A stretch of 44,332 nt of DNA, taken from positions 1-44,332 of the forward strand of contig CANTFK010000341.1 in assembly GCA_947646735.1 (NCBI GenBank), in the 5' to 3' direction. Both the position numbers and the translations under genes were made by a program. Below the pieces are notes generated by a model. It saw nothing but the letters and a program-made list of their open reading frames with translations, was not told the DNA's origin and ran no database searches. Positions within the stretch are counted from its first letter, which is position 1. Every line of letters starts with the position of its first letter. Of this stretch, positions 19,080 to 29,403 are shown piece by piece. The stretch is from Peronospora farinosa (Eukaryota > Oomycota > Peronosporomycetes > Peronosporales > Peronosporaceae).

Positions 19080-20960
19080 ATGGCTCGGCCATTATTTAAT
19101 CTCCTTAATAAGTATGTGGAATGGTGTTGGCATGCCGAACACGAGGACGTTTTTCAAGCGGTGAAGGTTAGCCTTTTTCATGCTCCTATTTTGGCTTTGC
19201 CAGACCCTGACCGACCGTTTAGCGTCGTCTGTGACGCGTCGGATTTTGCCATTGGCAGTGCTATGTTACAAACAGATGATGAAGGCCGTGAGCGTGTAAT
19301 CGCTTTTGAATTTCGCCAGCTGAAAGCTGCAGAAAAGAACTATCCAGTTCATGACAAAGAGCTACTTGCGATGAAGTATGCTCTGGTCAAATTCGGAGTT
19401 CATCTGCTGGGCCCAAAGACTTTTGTGATCTATACCGACCATGCGTCTTTACGCACTGCGACTCAGTCGCCGCATCTCTCGCAGAGAATGGCCAGATGGT
19501 TGTCATTCTTTGCCGAATATAATTTCGAGGTGAAATATAAGCCGGGCAAGCAAAATTCTTTGGCTGATGCGTTGTCACGCAGACCTGACTATGAGCTTGC
19601 TCATGTTACGACGTTTTCGTCTTCTATCAGTGATCTCATTCGATCGGCGTATGCTAAAGATGATCACTGTATAGCGTTGCTACATGCTCTTGGCAGTGAT
19701 GAGTTTAAAGACTCGGAGATTAAATTGTCGGCACGATTACGTGCGAGCCTCCATCGATATTATATCGATCAGGGGCTGTTGTACTATCGTACGGATGTGG
19801 CGGATCCTCCGCGTATTGTGGTTCCTCATGACGAGGATCTGAAGTATCGTATCCTCTATGAGGTACATGACACCGCCATCGGTGGTCATTTGGGTCGTGA
19901 AAAGACCTATGGGGCAGTATGCCAAAGTTATTGGTGGCCCAAATTATACAAATGGGTGAGCACATATGTGCGTACGTGTGAAATGTGTCAGCGGGTGAAA
20001 CCCTCGCCCCATTCGGCAGCACCGCTGGCTAGTTTGCCTATTCCCACTGGGTGCTGGGAGTCCATTAGTATGGACTTTGTATTTGGCCTACCGAAAGATT
20101 CGCATGGCAATACAGGTATTGTGGTCTTTGTTGACCGTTTGAGCAAGATGGCTCACTTAGCGGCTGTGCCAGATTCGATCGATGGTTTGGGTACAGCGGA
20201 GCTGTTTATCGATCGGGTGTTTCGCCAACATGGCTTGCCAGTGGCAATTGTTTCTGATCGTGATCCTCGTTTTACGAGTAAATTTTGGAAGTCCGTCTTC
20301 CAGGTGCTGGGCACCCGTTTGGACATGTCCACGGCGGATCATCCGCAGACCGATGGTCAAACCGAACGCGTAAATCGCGTTGTTGAAGATATCCTACGCA
20401 GCGTTTGTGCTGAAACGCCTAAGCGTTGGAGCTCTATGCTCCCTGTAGTTGAGTTTGCACTCAATAATTCCGTGCACGCCTCCACCGGCTACACTCCGTT
20501 CTATGTCAATGGTCTCACACACCCACGCGTTCCGTTAACGCTACCACCGAGTGGTTCAGGGCTTGGTGAGGGAGAGGTTGCCGATCGGCTTGCTGATGTC
20601 AGCCCTAATACTGTTAGGAAACAGGTAAATGCGTTTCTCGCAACGCGACTAAATGTCTTACGACATGTGCAAGATGCAATGGCTGATAGTCAAGATAAAC
20701 AAAAGGAATATGCAGATGCGAAAGGCAGAGGTTGTATTAATGATTATGAGGTCGTAGACCAAGTATTACTCAATGCTAAAAACCTACCTACCAATGTAGT
20801 ATCCGCTGTCTTTAAGACGAAGTTGCGCCCGCGCTTTATCGGACCCTTTACGGTCATTGCCAAGGGCATAGCGTATACGCTTAATTTGCCGCGCAAAATG
20901 CGTACCCATCCTGTGTTCTACGTCGGCATGCTCAAACATATCGGGATCCGTCCCAAATAG
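19080..20960 (+). CDS. Gypsy RNase H and integrase segment, open 626 aa
   Basis: This is the longest intact piece of pol. It has the RT thumb, RNase H (VVCDASDFAIGS, then YTDHASLRT and LADALSRRPD), and the integrase zinc-binding HHCC region ending CEMCQR (about 19865-19995). The DDE core follows, with MDFVFGLP, VSDRDPRFTSKFW and HPQTDGQTERVNR. The GPY/F-like C-terminus RPRFIGPFTVIAKGIAYTLN comes next, then a stop at 20958. The ATG at 19080 is incidental, since the segment was part of a polyprotein. The chromodomain follows in another frame. Confidence 0.88.
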   Translation: MARPLFNLLNKYVEWCWHAEHEDVFQAVKVSLFHAPILALPDPDRPFSVVCDASDFAIGSAMLQTDDEGRERVIAFEFRQLKAAEKNYPVHDKELLAMKYALVKFGVHLLGPKTFVIYTDHASLRTATQSPHLSQRMARWLSFFAEYNFEVKYKPGKQNSLADALSRRPDYELAHVTTFSSSISDLIRSAYAKDDHCIALLHALGSDEFKDSEIKLSARLRASLHRYYIDQGLLYYRTDVADPPRIVVPHDEDLKYRILYEVHDTAIGGHLGREKTYGAVCQSYWWPKLYKWVSTYVRTCEMCQRVKPSPHSAAPLASLPIPTGCWESISMDFVFGLPKDSHGNTGIVVFVDRLSKMAHLAAVPDSIDGLGTAELFIDRVFRQHGLPVAIVSDRDPRFTSKFWKSVFQVLGTRLDMSTADHPQTDGQTERVNRVVEDILRSVCAETPKRWSSMLPVVEFALNNSVHASTGYTPFYVNGLTHPRVPLTLPPSGSGLGEGEVADRLADVSPNTVRKQVNAFLATRLNVLRHVQDAMADSQDKQKEYADAKGRGCINDYEVVDQVLLNAKNLPTNVVSAVFKTKLRPRFIGPFTVIAKGIAYTLNLPRKMRTHPVFYVGMLKHIGIRPK

Positions 20961-20963
20961 ACG

Positions 20964-22263
20964 CTATAATGCTCGCGCCGAGTTCATCGACATTGTCGTG
21001 GGGCGAATCATCTGCACAAACAGGTCAAGCTGACCCTGCACTCGGGTTCGGCTCTCTTCCAGTGACTCAAGACGGAAGTTCATCGACTGCATATCCGCAC
21101 GGAGGGACCCCACCTCTTGAAGAAGCTCGGCATGAGCTTGTGCCGATACACCGGCTTCCTCCGGCTTTGCTTGATGGGCAGGGGAACCTTCAGTTCCATG
21201 TTGAACGTCTGTTGCAGAAACGTCGCCGCCATGGTCAAAACCAGTATCTGGTGAAGTGGCGGGGTTATCCCGAGTTGTGGAACTCATGGGAGTTTGAGGT
21301 TCACCTTCGGCAGGTTTGCCCATACGCCGTGGACGTTTTTGAGCGTCATGCGCAGGGTCAGCCTGTTGGCGGTGACGCTTCTCACCAGTAGTGGTGGGGT
21401 TAGGCGAGTTAGCGGCCTCGGTCAATCGTGGACTCGCGGCTACAGGTGTAGCCGAAACATTGGGGTGCTGGGTAGCAGTCGCATAATGCGTTCGTTGGGA
21501 TTTCAATTTTTCCTGGGCCTTCAATTTAGCGTAATCGTAACTCATTTTCCGTTCGAGTCGAACATCTGCCACATCGGCACTTGCCCGTAGGGCCTAAATG
21601 CTGCTTAAAAAACGTCGCGCATAATGCGCCCAGCGGCTAAAAGCCGTGTCTTCTTCTTCATCGGTTTCCTCCGCGAACAGAAGGATGGGAACGCCCTTTA
21701 TGGGAGGAACTGGCGCACCGCGCACTTGCCTGTTAAGACGTGCCAAGTATTGGCTTTGCGTAGTGATATGAGGTTCCAGATACCGTTGTCGAAGGGCCGT
21801 TCGCGTAGCAACATTCTCGGGTGAAAGGGCCTCAGGCCCAATGGCCCAGCCAGAGAGGGAAGGGCCAGATGCCTCCTTAAGGCGTTCTATCACTTTAGAA
21901 CGGCTTGAACCTGTATTGTCGGTGGTCTTGAAGCCTCGCCATATTCTTCGTCCGGCGCTTGGCGCCTTCCTCTTGATCGATGGTCTGCTGTTGCCGCTCG
22001 TCGAGTGGGTTGCTAACCGTCGCCGTAGATGATACGTCAGGCGGGTCACGTAACGCTGTTAGCGCATCTGCTGCACCACGTTCAGGGAACGGATTCGGTG
22101 CATGACGAGTGTCATCTTCACCCGTGAGGGTGGCTGAAGGGGACCCATCGGGTCCCACAAAGACGGTGTCACTTTCGTAATCAACCGCTTCGTCAAGGTC
22201 GCCTTCGATAAGGTCCCGTAGAGTCTGTGACTCAGTTCCAGGAGGCGTCATGTTATGTGCCAT
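20964..22263 (-). pseudogene. Antisense ORF of the fuller Gypsy copy
   Basis: On the minus strand an ORF begins at ATG 22263 (or 22251), about 100 bp inside the 3' LTR, and runs to 20964. It is broken only by a frameshift near 21895 and a TGG-to-TAG-type nonsense at 21594. The other copy (2095-2890 and 4262 on) is intact at both places. The predicted protein has an acidic N-terminus, a central region with RQRYLEPHITTQSQYLARLN, a basic stretch (KRHRQQ...KRPRRMGKP) and a C-terminal coiled coil (EVGSLRADMQSMNFRLESL). It lies antisense to the chromodomain and the linker before it. I recognise no family. Confidence 0.6.
21158..21343 (+). pseudogene. Gypsy integrase chromodomain
   Basis: The plus frame gives PALLDGQGNLQFHVERLLQ and QNQYLVKWRGYPELWNSWE, a clear chromodomain with the aromatic/W residues of the family. 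It is in a different frame from the integrase, which ends at 20960, so at least one frameshift and a stop separate them. In chromoviruses this domain follows integrase and steers insertion towards marked chromatin. Confidence 0.88.
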
Positions 22264-22349
22264 GAACAAACCGTAAGGTTTTAACGTTCGTTAAAGCACT
22301 ACCTCAAAGAGGAAAGATGTCGAATGACATTCTATGGGAACGTCAGTCT

Positions 22350-22363
22350 GGTGGGGGGGGGAG
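22350..22363 (+). other. Polypurine tract of the Gypsy element
   Basis: GGTGGGGGGGGGAG directly precedes the 3' LTR start TGTAATGGGG. Its equivalent lies at 1984-1995 in copy 1. The purine run is the plus-strand primer site expected at this position. Confidence 0.85.
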
Positions 22364-22992
22364 TGTAATGGGGTTACGCGACGGTTGTAACATCATTCCA
22401 AAAGTTTACGGTTAAAGTTTCCCTTTGATTGCATATAATGCATTTTGATACTTTTCGTTAGAGAGGTATTAAGTATAAGCGTTAAAGATACGGTATTCGG
22501 TAATACCGTATCTTATCGATTAGGATTCGATAAATCGATAACGCTGTACTAAGTACATCATACACAGATGTTTAGACGATACGTCGTCCAATAGCAAAGT
22601 CTGCATTTTATAACTAATTGATTTAGTGTAGGGTACTTAGAGTAGGACTTTTCATAAAATCTTAATGCACAAATATAATCAGTTCTCATTTTGAGTTTAA
22701 GATCGCAAGTCGTTCTGACTTGTTCTCTTGTGCACTTCGTGCGCTGGTTCTCTGAACCTCTAAGCTTCTAGCTTGTTCTTGCACTCTGTGCGTTGGTTCT
22801 CTGAACCTTAGATTATTGCTTGCTGACTAAAAGTCGATTTCCTCGTTCCTTAGAACAGGGTGACTTTAAGTCGTTTAATTAGTTCCTTAGAACTAAGTGG
22901 CTTTTAGCCTTCACTCTATTTAGTTCTCTAGAACTAAGAGGCTTCCAGCCTAAAGTCTTCTTCTAGATACAGAGCTTTGCAGCTCCGCTACA
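22364..22992 (+). mobile_element. 3' LTR of the Gypsy element
   Basis: The 629-bp LTR aligns with 15015-15654. It differs by scattered substitutions and small indels, for example a shorter stretch after CTGCAT near 22600. The TG...CA ends are kept. Confidence 0.9.
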
Positions 22993-23485
22993 CTTCCTGT
23001 AAGCGCGACGAAGTCGTTCTATGTAGATTGCAAATTGAGTAGTATTCAATATATTCCTATCGTTAAGCTCCTTTATTCTAGCATTGCCTGAAGCCCTGGT
23101 CCCTTGTGTTGACTGACTCTGAATTCTTGTGTTGACTGGTCAGAAGTAGCTCAATCTCGGGCGACCGATGTCTACTGATTAGAGACCAGGTCTACCAATA
23201 AGGAACCCAGTCTGCCGAGGAGGTACCCACGCCTACCGAGGGAGACCGAGATCTACCGAGGAGGATAGAGACTTCCAATAAATACAGTAGTCGACTACTT
23301 TCAGTGTCGCTTCACCGAAACCCTGGTAGTGATCTTCCTTCTGTTGTCCAGCAAATTGCTTTTAGCCAACGGTCGCTTCGCCTCGAGGCCCTCTTTCTGT
23401 CATCCCTTCTTCCTGGTACATTTTCCCTTGTTCCCTGGATTCAATTGACCTTTGGGACCCTCAAATTCGCAAAGCACTTCACACA
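22993..23485 (+). mobile_element. Truncated LTR related to the solo LTR
   Basis: This matches 3562-4261 (GCGCGACGAAG, CAAATTGAGTAGTATT, GCCTGAAGC, CTTTCAGTGTCGCTTCA, then AAGCACTTCACACA). It lacks the first half of that LTR and abuts the Gypsy LTR at 22992 without spacer. After it a short frame opens at ATG 23486 (MESESPNCYLAVHLTAIRV) and stops at 23593, possibly a gag start. At 23559 the sequence TGTGGTGGAGTGGG again resembles the start of the solo LTR. Confidence 0.65.
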
Positions 23486-23609
23486 ATGGAGAGTGAGTCA
23501 CCGAATTGTTACTTGGCCGTCCATCTTACTGCCATTCGGGTTTTAGAGGATGACCCCGCCAGTGTGGTGGAGTGGGATTCGCAAAATTTCTGATGCGACT
23601 CCAACTCTC

Positions 23610-24180
23610 CACTGGCGCCCGGTGCCCAGTCAGCGACTTTCGATTCGCTTTGTCGGCAGAGAAGTCCGCTTTATGTAGTACCCTAACTTCAACGACTTGC
23701 GCGCGCTCTTCGTTTGCATCATACGCAACGAGAGCGCGAACACCCTTCAGGTATGGCAAAATTGCCTTAGAAAGTTTGGAGTCGTAGACACGCTGCTAAA
23801 GCATCTGGCGCGTCGCCTTGTGGACGGTGAACGAATTATCTGACGGCGTACAGCGCTTAACTACCAACGAGTGATTGAAAGCTTCATATTCTTGGTTGTC
23901 CATCATCTGCCGTGACTAAAAGTCGCTGTCGCAGTCCGCGCTGATGGTAGTGCGTGTCGAGCTCGCGTCTCCGAGTCATTGCTCTATCAGAAGGTCGCTG
24001 ATGGTGCCTTCTTGGTCGATTACGCAGCTGCCGTCGTCGAAGACGCTTCTCGCATCCCTAGTAATTTGTTAACGCCGCCTAGGTCAGGCTGGTGAGACTT
24101 GTAATGAAGCGGTAAGCCAATGCTGCGGTCGTGCCGGTTGCGAGCAGGTCATTAATGTAGGCCCGACCACCACGAGATCT
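23610..24180 (-). pseudogene. Copia RT/RNase H relic
   Basis: Minus-strand reading recovers pieces of Copia pol in order. A degraded YVDD box (RAYINDLLATGT, about 24150) comes first, FQSLVGS with a stop near 23900 follows, and the RNase H box DFSADKANRKSLTG lies at about 23630-23690. The same motifs occur, better kept, at 43052-43852. Stops and frameshifts occur throughout. Confidence 0.65.
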
Positions 24181-24929
24181 CTTTCGTCCTATATCACTTT
24201 AGACACCTGCTCGAGCCTGCTGACGCGTAGTGCATGATGCTGTCAGATCCTGTTGATTCGCACCATTAAGCGCGTCGTTGACTGAAACCAAATATATAGA
24301 TAGTGCTTGGTCAGCTTCGCTTAGGGTCTTTGCACGCCGTAAAGAGCTGTATCACTGCGACGCCGAGATTGTGGTGCAAAAGCCTTTCCATGACGTGGTC
24401 TAGTATACGTAGCTGCGTCCACCACACCTTCAGCTGCTTGTTGTAGTAGCGTTCTGCGATAGTGTCCAAGCAAGTCAGCTTTGACATCCTTGGACCATGC
24501 AAAGCCTCACGCGTGCTGGGCCATCGTTACCTGTCGGGAGAACGTTCTCTCCACTTAAGGCAGAGACGAGCCCATGGTGGAGCTCGCTCCGTCGAACTTC
24601 CTTATCACCAATCTTGCTGACGCGCGTCCGGTACTCGATGCGCAGGACCCATCGCATGCTGCTCTTGCTGCGGCGTCTGCTGCACTAGGAAGTGCTGTCA
24701 TAGTTCCAGTGACACGTACTGCGGACAGAGCGGTCCGAGGTGCACTGCTTCTGCCAAGGAAGCTGCTTGTAGCCTCAGTGACGAGTCCCCAACATCAAGT
24801 TTAGGCGCACATCCACATTCTATGCCTGGTTTAAGCTTTCTTCATTTCTTTTGCTGATAGCAGCCTGGCTTGTGTATTTTAATGATCATTGGAAGCGCAA
24901 CCTGTAACCCAATTTCTCCATCTAGCTTT
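24181..24929. other. Unassigned DNA between Copia relics
   Basis: Open frames of about 60-76 codons are present on both strands (24497-24804 plus, 24475-24657 minus), but I recognise none of them. The position between two minus-strand Copia relics suggests highly decayed Copia sequence. Confidence 0.3.
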
Positions 24930-25330
24930 TTAAACCAAATGTCTCTCTAAGGCCAATGGATGCAGCCACATATACCAGTTTAGCGGTCGATAACGCCAAT
25001 GTAGTTTGTTTTTTGCAATGATATCCCACAATCATTCCATTTATTCGAACCATTCCGCCACTTATGTACTTTCTGTCTTGCGTATACTCAGCAAATAATC
25101 AGCATCAGCTTACCATTCGATGCGTAGCCGTAAGTTGGGTCCACCTTCTTAATTCATAGCTATTTGAGATCATCACTTCCATCCAAGTCACGCACAATAC
25201 GTTTCGCTAGCTTCAAATCTTCAATATTTGGTGCGTGTGCACGTCGAAAAGCATGGTTGACATCACAAGATATGTCCGGTCTCGTGCCGCGAGCAATCCA
25301 CAGCAAAGTTCCAAGCAGAGACTGAAATGT
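24930..25330 (-). pseudogene. Second Copia RT/RNase H relic
   Basis: From about 25328 leftwards the minus strand reads FQSLLGTLLWIARGTRPDIS and KLAKRIVRDLDGSDDLK. It then gives a decayed RNase H with RINGMIVG and YVAASIGLR-like blocks in shifting frames. The order matches Copia pol. It is more similar to the relic at 43244-43474 than to a Gypsy RNase H. Confidence 0.65.
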
Positions 25331-25736
25331 TTAATAGTCGGGCGCACAGCAGTACTTTCTTGGTGCGGCGTTGCATGCTGTTGATGATGAGATTGTTTGA
25401 CACTTGCTGCGTGTTGGTAAGCGCAAAAGGTTGTCGCTTGCTGATTTCATCCTTTGATTCGTGGTCGATACCGGGAGGAAGAGAATATGGCCTTTAGCCG
25501 CTGGGCACACTGCTGCGAGTGCGCGACAGTCACGTGATGCAATGCGAAAATGAAAACTTCTCTATTTTACTTACAATTTTATGGCCAAATATGGACGCTA
25601 CGAATCTTGATTTGATGGTGACAAGTTTGTCTCGAACGTATGGTTGCTGCGTGGGGCCATTATGAGATAATGGGCGAACCAGATAGACACCATATGTAGC
25701 TGGATATGGCCATGCTGTAGTGCCGTTGAAAATGCA
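25331..25736 (+). other. Divergent relic of the Gypsy antisense-ORF region
   Basis: Around 25448-25520 the plus strand reads GAGGAAGAGAATATGGCCTT and then AGCCGCTGGGCACAC, matching the Gypsy antisense ORF near 2685-2730 (peptide AFSRWAH kept, with several third-position differences). The rest, to the Copia LTR at 25737, holds nothing I can identify. Confidence 0.45.
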
Positions 25737-25983
25737 TGTTAGAAAGTAAGAGTAAAGTTTATATGAATGACTTGTACAATAACGCGTGTCAGACGTGTTT
25801 TGGCCCCCGCCGGGGCCTCGTCGGTGGCTTTGCTAATTTACAAGTGAGAACCACTTGATCATCTTCCTATCTAAGATCTACTGTGTCCATAAAAGCATCT
25901 AGAAGCCTCTACAACATTCCATATATCCTAGCGTAGGTTAAAGCTCTGGAGTCAATACCAAGTGTAACTTGCACTTTCCAACA
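25737..25983 (-). mobile_element. Left LTR of the palindromic Copia
   Basis: On the minus strand this reads TGTTGGAAAGTGCAAGTTAC ... ACTTTCTAACA, 247 bp. It is preceded on that strand by a G-rich polypurine tract, so it is a 3' LTR. It is an inverted match to 28381-28624. Confidence 0.82.
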
Positions 25984-26239
25984 CTCCCCCCTCGACAATA
26001 TGAGATGAAGCCCGCTTTAACATGCATCTATCCGTGCTGTATTGCCTTCAATGCAGGTTTTTCCTTGAGATTTTCCACCTGTGCTCCGGCCAGCGTCTGT
26101 GCTGCCTTGCTTGTCAGGTATCCCAGCTACCCCTCCTTTGTGACTGCTACGCATAGCACCACTAAAGTTGCTTTTGGGGCTTGCCATCTGCGCAGGTATC
26201 CCGGCTCCCCCATTTTCCAGCACCATGTCACGTCGCATT

Positions 26240-27751
26240 TATGTACCTTCGCCATCACAGTCAGCACCACGCTATCCGTGCGTGACAGCTTGATTTCCTC
26301 GCCGTCTGTCAGGTGGCGCTCGTGCTTATAGTCTTACACATCCAGTAGGGTAGACGCGTTTTTTTACTAGGTGCAGCTAAAACCACTGTCCAGAATCCAG
26401 TCGTCGCCTTCTTCGTCGCTGTTTTCGCTAATCGACAGTGTCAGGTCACACTTGTAACGACGCGAACCCTTTTTTGGCTAGCGCCTTCGACTATTGCGAG
26501 CACAGTGCTGCCGCCACTCTTGCCGCGACGGCCGCCGTTTGTTTCGCCAGTATTCTTTCTGCGACAGTCGTCTTTGACGTGTCCTGTCGATCCACATTAA
26601 TAGCAGGCGCGCGTCTCCTTGCGCGACATAGAATCATCCACGTGCGTGACGACTTCTTTTCCAAGAGAGCGTCCAGTTCGGGCTTCCATCTCAATTTCCT
26701 GCGCGTAATGTGAGAGCTCTTCGGCGTGCACTAGATAGTCGAAACAATACGTCTTTTACTTCTTCAGCAGTATCGTCGATTGCTCGTTCGATGCATGCCG
26801 CACGATGTTATCGAGCACCTGCTGCTCAGCGCTGCCAGCCGCATCGCTGACTCCAACAAGGAAAAGGTAGTGCTCCGGCTAGGACCGCTTACCGTCCTTC
26901 TTCATGATGAAAAGTTTCATTGATTGAGCAGTGACAGTCGTCTTGAATGTGTAAAGCATACGCTGCAATACGTACTGTAGAGTCGGCAGCACAGCTCATC
27001 CATCATGTGTAGACCTTCTTGCTGAACATAGCTTCCTATGGTAACGGACAAGTACTGGCAAGGACATCAGTCTTGACATTTTCGGTTCACAAAAATCCGC
27101 ACGACTTTTGTGCCATGTCTACTTGTCGCCAAAAAGTCTTACCCCAGTCGAAAAAAACCGAGCCCAAGTCCGACGTACACTTCGTTTCGTGGAACTTTCG
27201 GATCGCACGCTTATGCTGCCTTGCGTCGGGTGTACGATACTAGGTTGACGAAGGAACTTGCATCGGCGCATCTTGCGGCGCGTGATACTGTTGCATCGGC
27301 TGGTACTAAGCAATGGAAGAGGCGGCTGTGAAAGTTTCTGTGCGCGCTGCGGCGCAGGTTGCTGTTGCCTTGGCCTGGAGCCATCAATATAATTCATTTA
27401 TTAGGATTAGGAACTTGGTGGCTTCGCAAGTTTGACCAGCCTAGCACGTCACGATGCAGCTTACCCGCGAAGTCTGAGCCAAGAATCAAGCTAAACATCT
27501 TGCTGTAGACACAGCCACGCATACGTTCGTCTTGGTCCATCCCTGGCCTGGTACAGCTAAATCTTCTTCATGCGCTCGTCCATTCCACTCAGCATCTCGA
27601 GAACCTTCTACATCACGTCTGTCTCTGCTGTCCTTGCGTGAGCGTGCGGGGGGATGACCACAACAGGTTTCGACGCAGCCCTTTCGTGACTGGCTTTCGG
27701 CGATGCCTGTGCCGTATTGTTATAATCGGCTGCCTCTGTCGATGAGCTCAT
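26240..27751 (-). pseudogene. Copia-like gag and protease start, decayed
   Basis: The ATG at 27751 lies next to the PBS and opens MSSSTEAADYNNTAQASPK, which stops near 27608. Further along the minus strand a nucleocapsid zinc knuckle is visible around 26575-26620 (C-x-stop-C-GSTGH-VKDD-C, second position now a stop). The protease signature DDWILDSGFS lies around 26380-26400, and HLTDGEEIKLS near 26300. There is no room for integrase or RT before the LTR, so the element was gag-protease only or lost pol by deletion. Confidence 0.65.
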
Positions 27752-27755
27752 AACC

Positions 27756-27869
27756 TGTTGAAAAGTAAGAATAAAGTTAACATGAATGACTCGTAAAGTA
27801 ACGCGTGCCAGACGCGTGGCACGCGTTAGTATTCGAGCCATTCATGTTGCTTTATTTTACTTTCTAACA
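27756..27869. repeat. Head-to-head U5 palindrome
   Basis: 27756-27816 and 27817-27869 are inverted copies of the LTR 3' end (TGTTGAAAAGTAA... and ...TTACTTTCTAACA). The similarity continues outwards into the PBS (CTCATAACC left, GGTTATGAG right). The centre lies in CGTCTGGCACGCG, roughly 60 nt from the LTR end, where the R/U5 start would be expected. Confidence 0.85.
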
Positions 27870-28380
27870 GGTTATGAGCCCACCAGGCTTGGTTTGGTAA
27901 CTGCGTTGTAGGCTGGGATGTGCGCCAGGGCTGATCGTGCATGACGTCGCGAAAGGTATCGTCGAGTATTTTACATCAAATCCCTTGAGCGCACGGCGAC
28001 ACGCAGCTGCTCTTTACGTTCGCGAAAGGGTGACCAAGCTCTGCAACAGATAGGGGAGTCAAGTAAAGTGGTGAATGTGTCAAGAGGAAGGGAACTACGG
28101 ACAAGCTCAACGACGACTGCAAGATGTCAAGACGTGACATGGTGCTGGACAATGGGGGAGCCGGGATACCTGCAGATGACAAGCCTCAAAAGCAACTTTA
28201 GTGATGCTATGCGTAGCAGTCACAAAGGAGGGGTAGCTGGGATACTTGACAAGCAAGGCAGCACAGACGCTGGCCGGAGCACAGGTGGAAAATCTCAAGG
28301 AAAAACCTGCATTGAAGGCAATACAGCACGGATAGATGCATGCTAAAGCGGGCTTCATCTCATATTGTCGAGGGCGGGAG

Positions 28381-28624
28381 TGTTGGAAGTGCAAGTTACA
28401 CTTGGTATTGACTCCAGAGCTTCAATCTACGCTAGGATATATGGAATGTTGTAGAGGCTTCTAGATGCTTTTATGGACACAGTAGATCTTAGATAGGAAG
28501 ATGATCAAGGTTCTCACTTGTAAATTAGCAAAGCCACCGACGAGGCCCCGGCGGGGGCCGAAACACGTCTGACACGCGTTATTGTACAAGTCATTCATAT
28601 AAACTTTATTCTTACTTTTTAATG
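28381..28624 (+). mobile_element. Right LTR of the palindromic Copia
   Basis: The 244-bp LTR starts TGTTGGAAGTGCAAG after the purine tract GGGCGGGAG and ends CTTACTTTTTAATG. The last bases differ from the left copy (TTTCTAACA) by three substitutions. Upstream, 28128-28380 repeats the inverted left arm. Confidence 0.82.
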
Positions 28625-29403
28625 ATGCATGCTGCAGTATTTACAAACAGCAGTAGTAGTTAACGCTAGTCCATTTCACGTTTAAATTTACCTTTGTTGC
28701 ATCAAGTACAAAACGTCTACTTTCTACATTTACACATTGTCTGATCTATTGAAATCGTGTCGTTAGCCGTCTCTTGCAATTTTTTGTGTCCAGGTGCAAA
28801 TCTTCTTCCAGCCACGTTAAGCACAAGCACCAGTAGAAATAGCAGTAGATGTAGGTCTAAACTTTATAAAAATCGTGACAATTCTTTTTGTATAATTTTT
28901 AATGAGATGTTTCAATTTGGCACTTTAACCAATCAGATTATTCAATAACATTTGGAGTGGGGCTGGTAAGCTAAAAGGGTTGGGGATAAATAGCGCCTCC
29001 TTTAAATAATAATTTCACAATCTGAGAAAAATGAAGTGACTAATTCAAGTTGTAAATCGAGACAAAAGCGATACATTAGATCAACGATAAATGATGGCGT
29101 TGTCACGGATTGCAAATTATAATCGTAAATACTGGCGCTAATATAATAGCCGTAAAAACTGACACTAAAAGAAAATTTCCACGAAGGATGTTACTAAAAG
29201 CAGCTTTCAATTCAATAATTCCTGTACGCTTCGTGCCTTTTTCCAGGAGCCAAAAGGTGCCCGCTGCCAATCATAACAATCACAAGGAACAGGAACCGCC
29301 TCGTTTTTAATCGTTCTCTTGACCATCCTCGGAGAGAACTTCGGGATAAAGCAGCCAGTATGCAATCGATTCCCTCTACCAACAAGTCATTGTCTGATGA
29401 CCT
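28625..29403. other. Intergenic DNA between Copia and SHMT
   Basis: AT-rich sequence without a recognisable gene. The right end is the SHMT 3' flank. In it the minus strand stays open for 62 codons directly after the SHMT stop (29403-29215), discussed as a finding. CCAATCA occurs at about 28930. No RNA gene is seen. Confidence 0.5.

Larger units (their letters stand above)
15015..22992 (+). mobile_element. Gypsy/chromovirus-type LTR retrotransposon, nearly full length
   Basis: The 7978-bp element has 5' LTR 15015-15654, a primer-binding-like TGGTAGCACTTG at 15657, gag, protease, a repeat-bearing spacer, RT, RNase H, integrase with GPY/F-like end, chromodomain, an antisense ORF, polypurine tract 22350-22363 and 3' LTR 22364-22992. 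Protease-RT-RNase H-integrase order plus a chromodomain defines a Gypsy chromovirus. The LTRs differ visibly, and gag and pol carry several lesions, so it is old and inactive. The flanks (GAATA left, CTTCC right) do not match, and the right flank is a piece of another LTR, suggesting later recombination. Confidence 0.9.
25737..28624. mobile_element. Palindromic Copia-like insertion with ATGCA on both sides
   Basis: The left half (25737-27816) is a minus-strand Copia-like element: 3' LTR 25737-25983, polypurine tract 25984-25995, gag-protease relic, PBS and U5 end 27756-27816. The right half (27817-28624) is a plus-strand element: U5 end 27817-27869, PBS GGTTATGAGC, shortened interior, 3' LTR 28381-28624. 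The two U5 ends meet head to head. ATGCA is present just outside both ends (25732-25736 and 28625-28629), as if the whole palindrome had been inserted once. Neither half has RT or integrase. Confidence 0.7.

Noticed and set aside
23600..23640. Retrovirus-like primer-binding site TGGCGCCCGGTGCCC
   Set aside because: It lies inside the Copia RNase H relic on the other strand, with no LTR end at the correct distance. Coincidence is likely.
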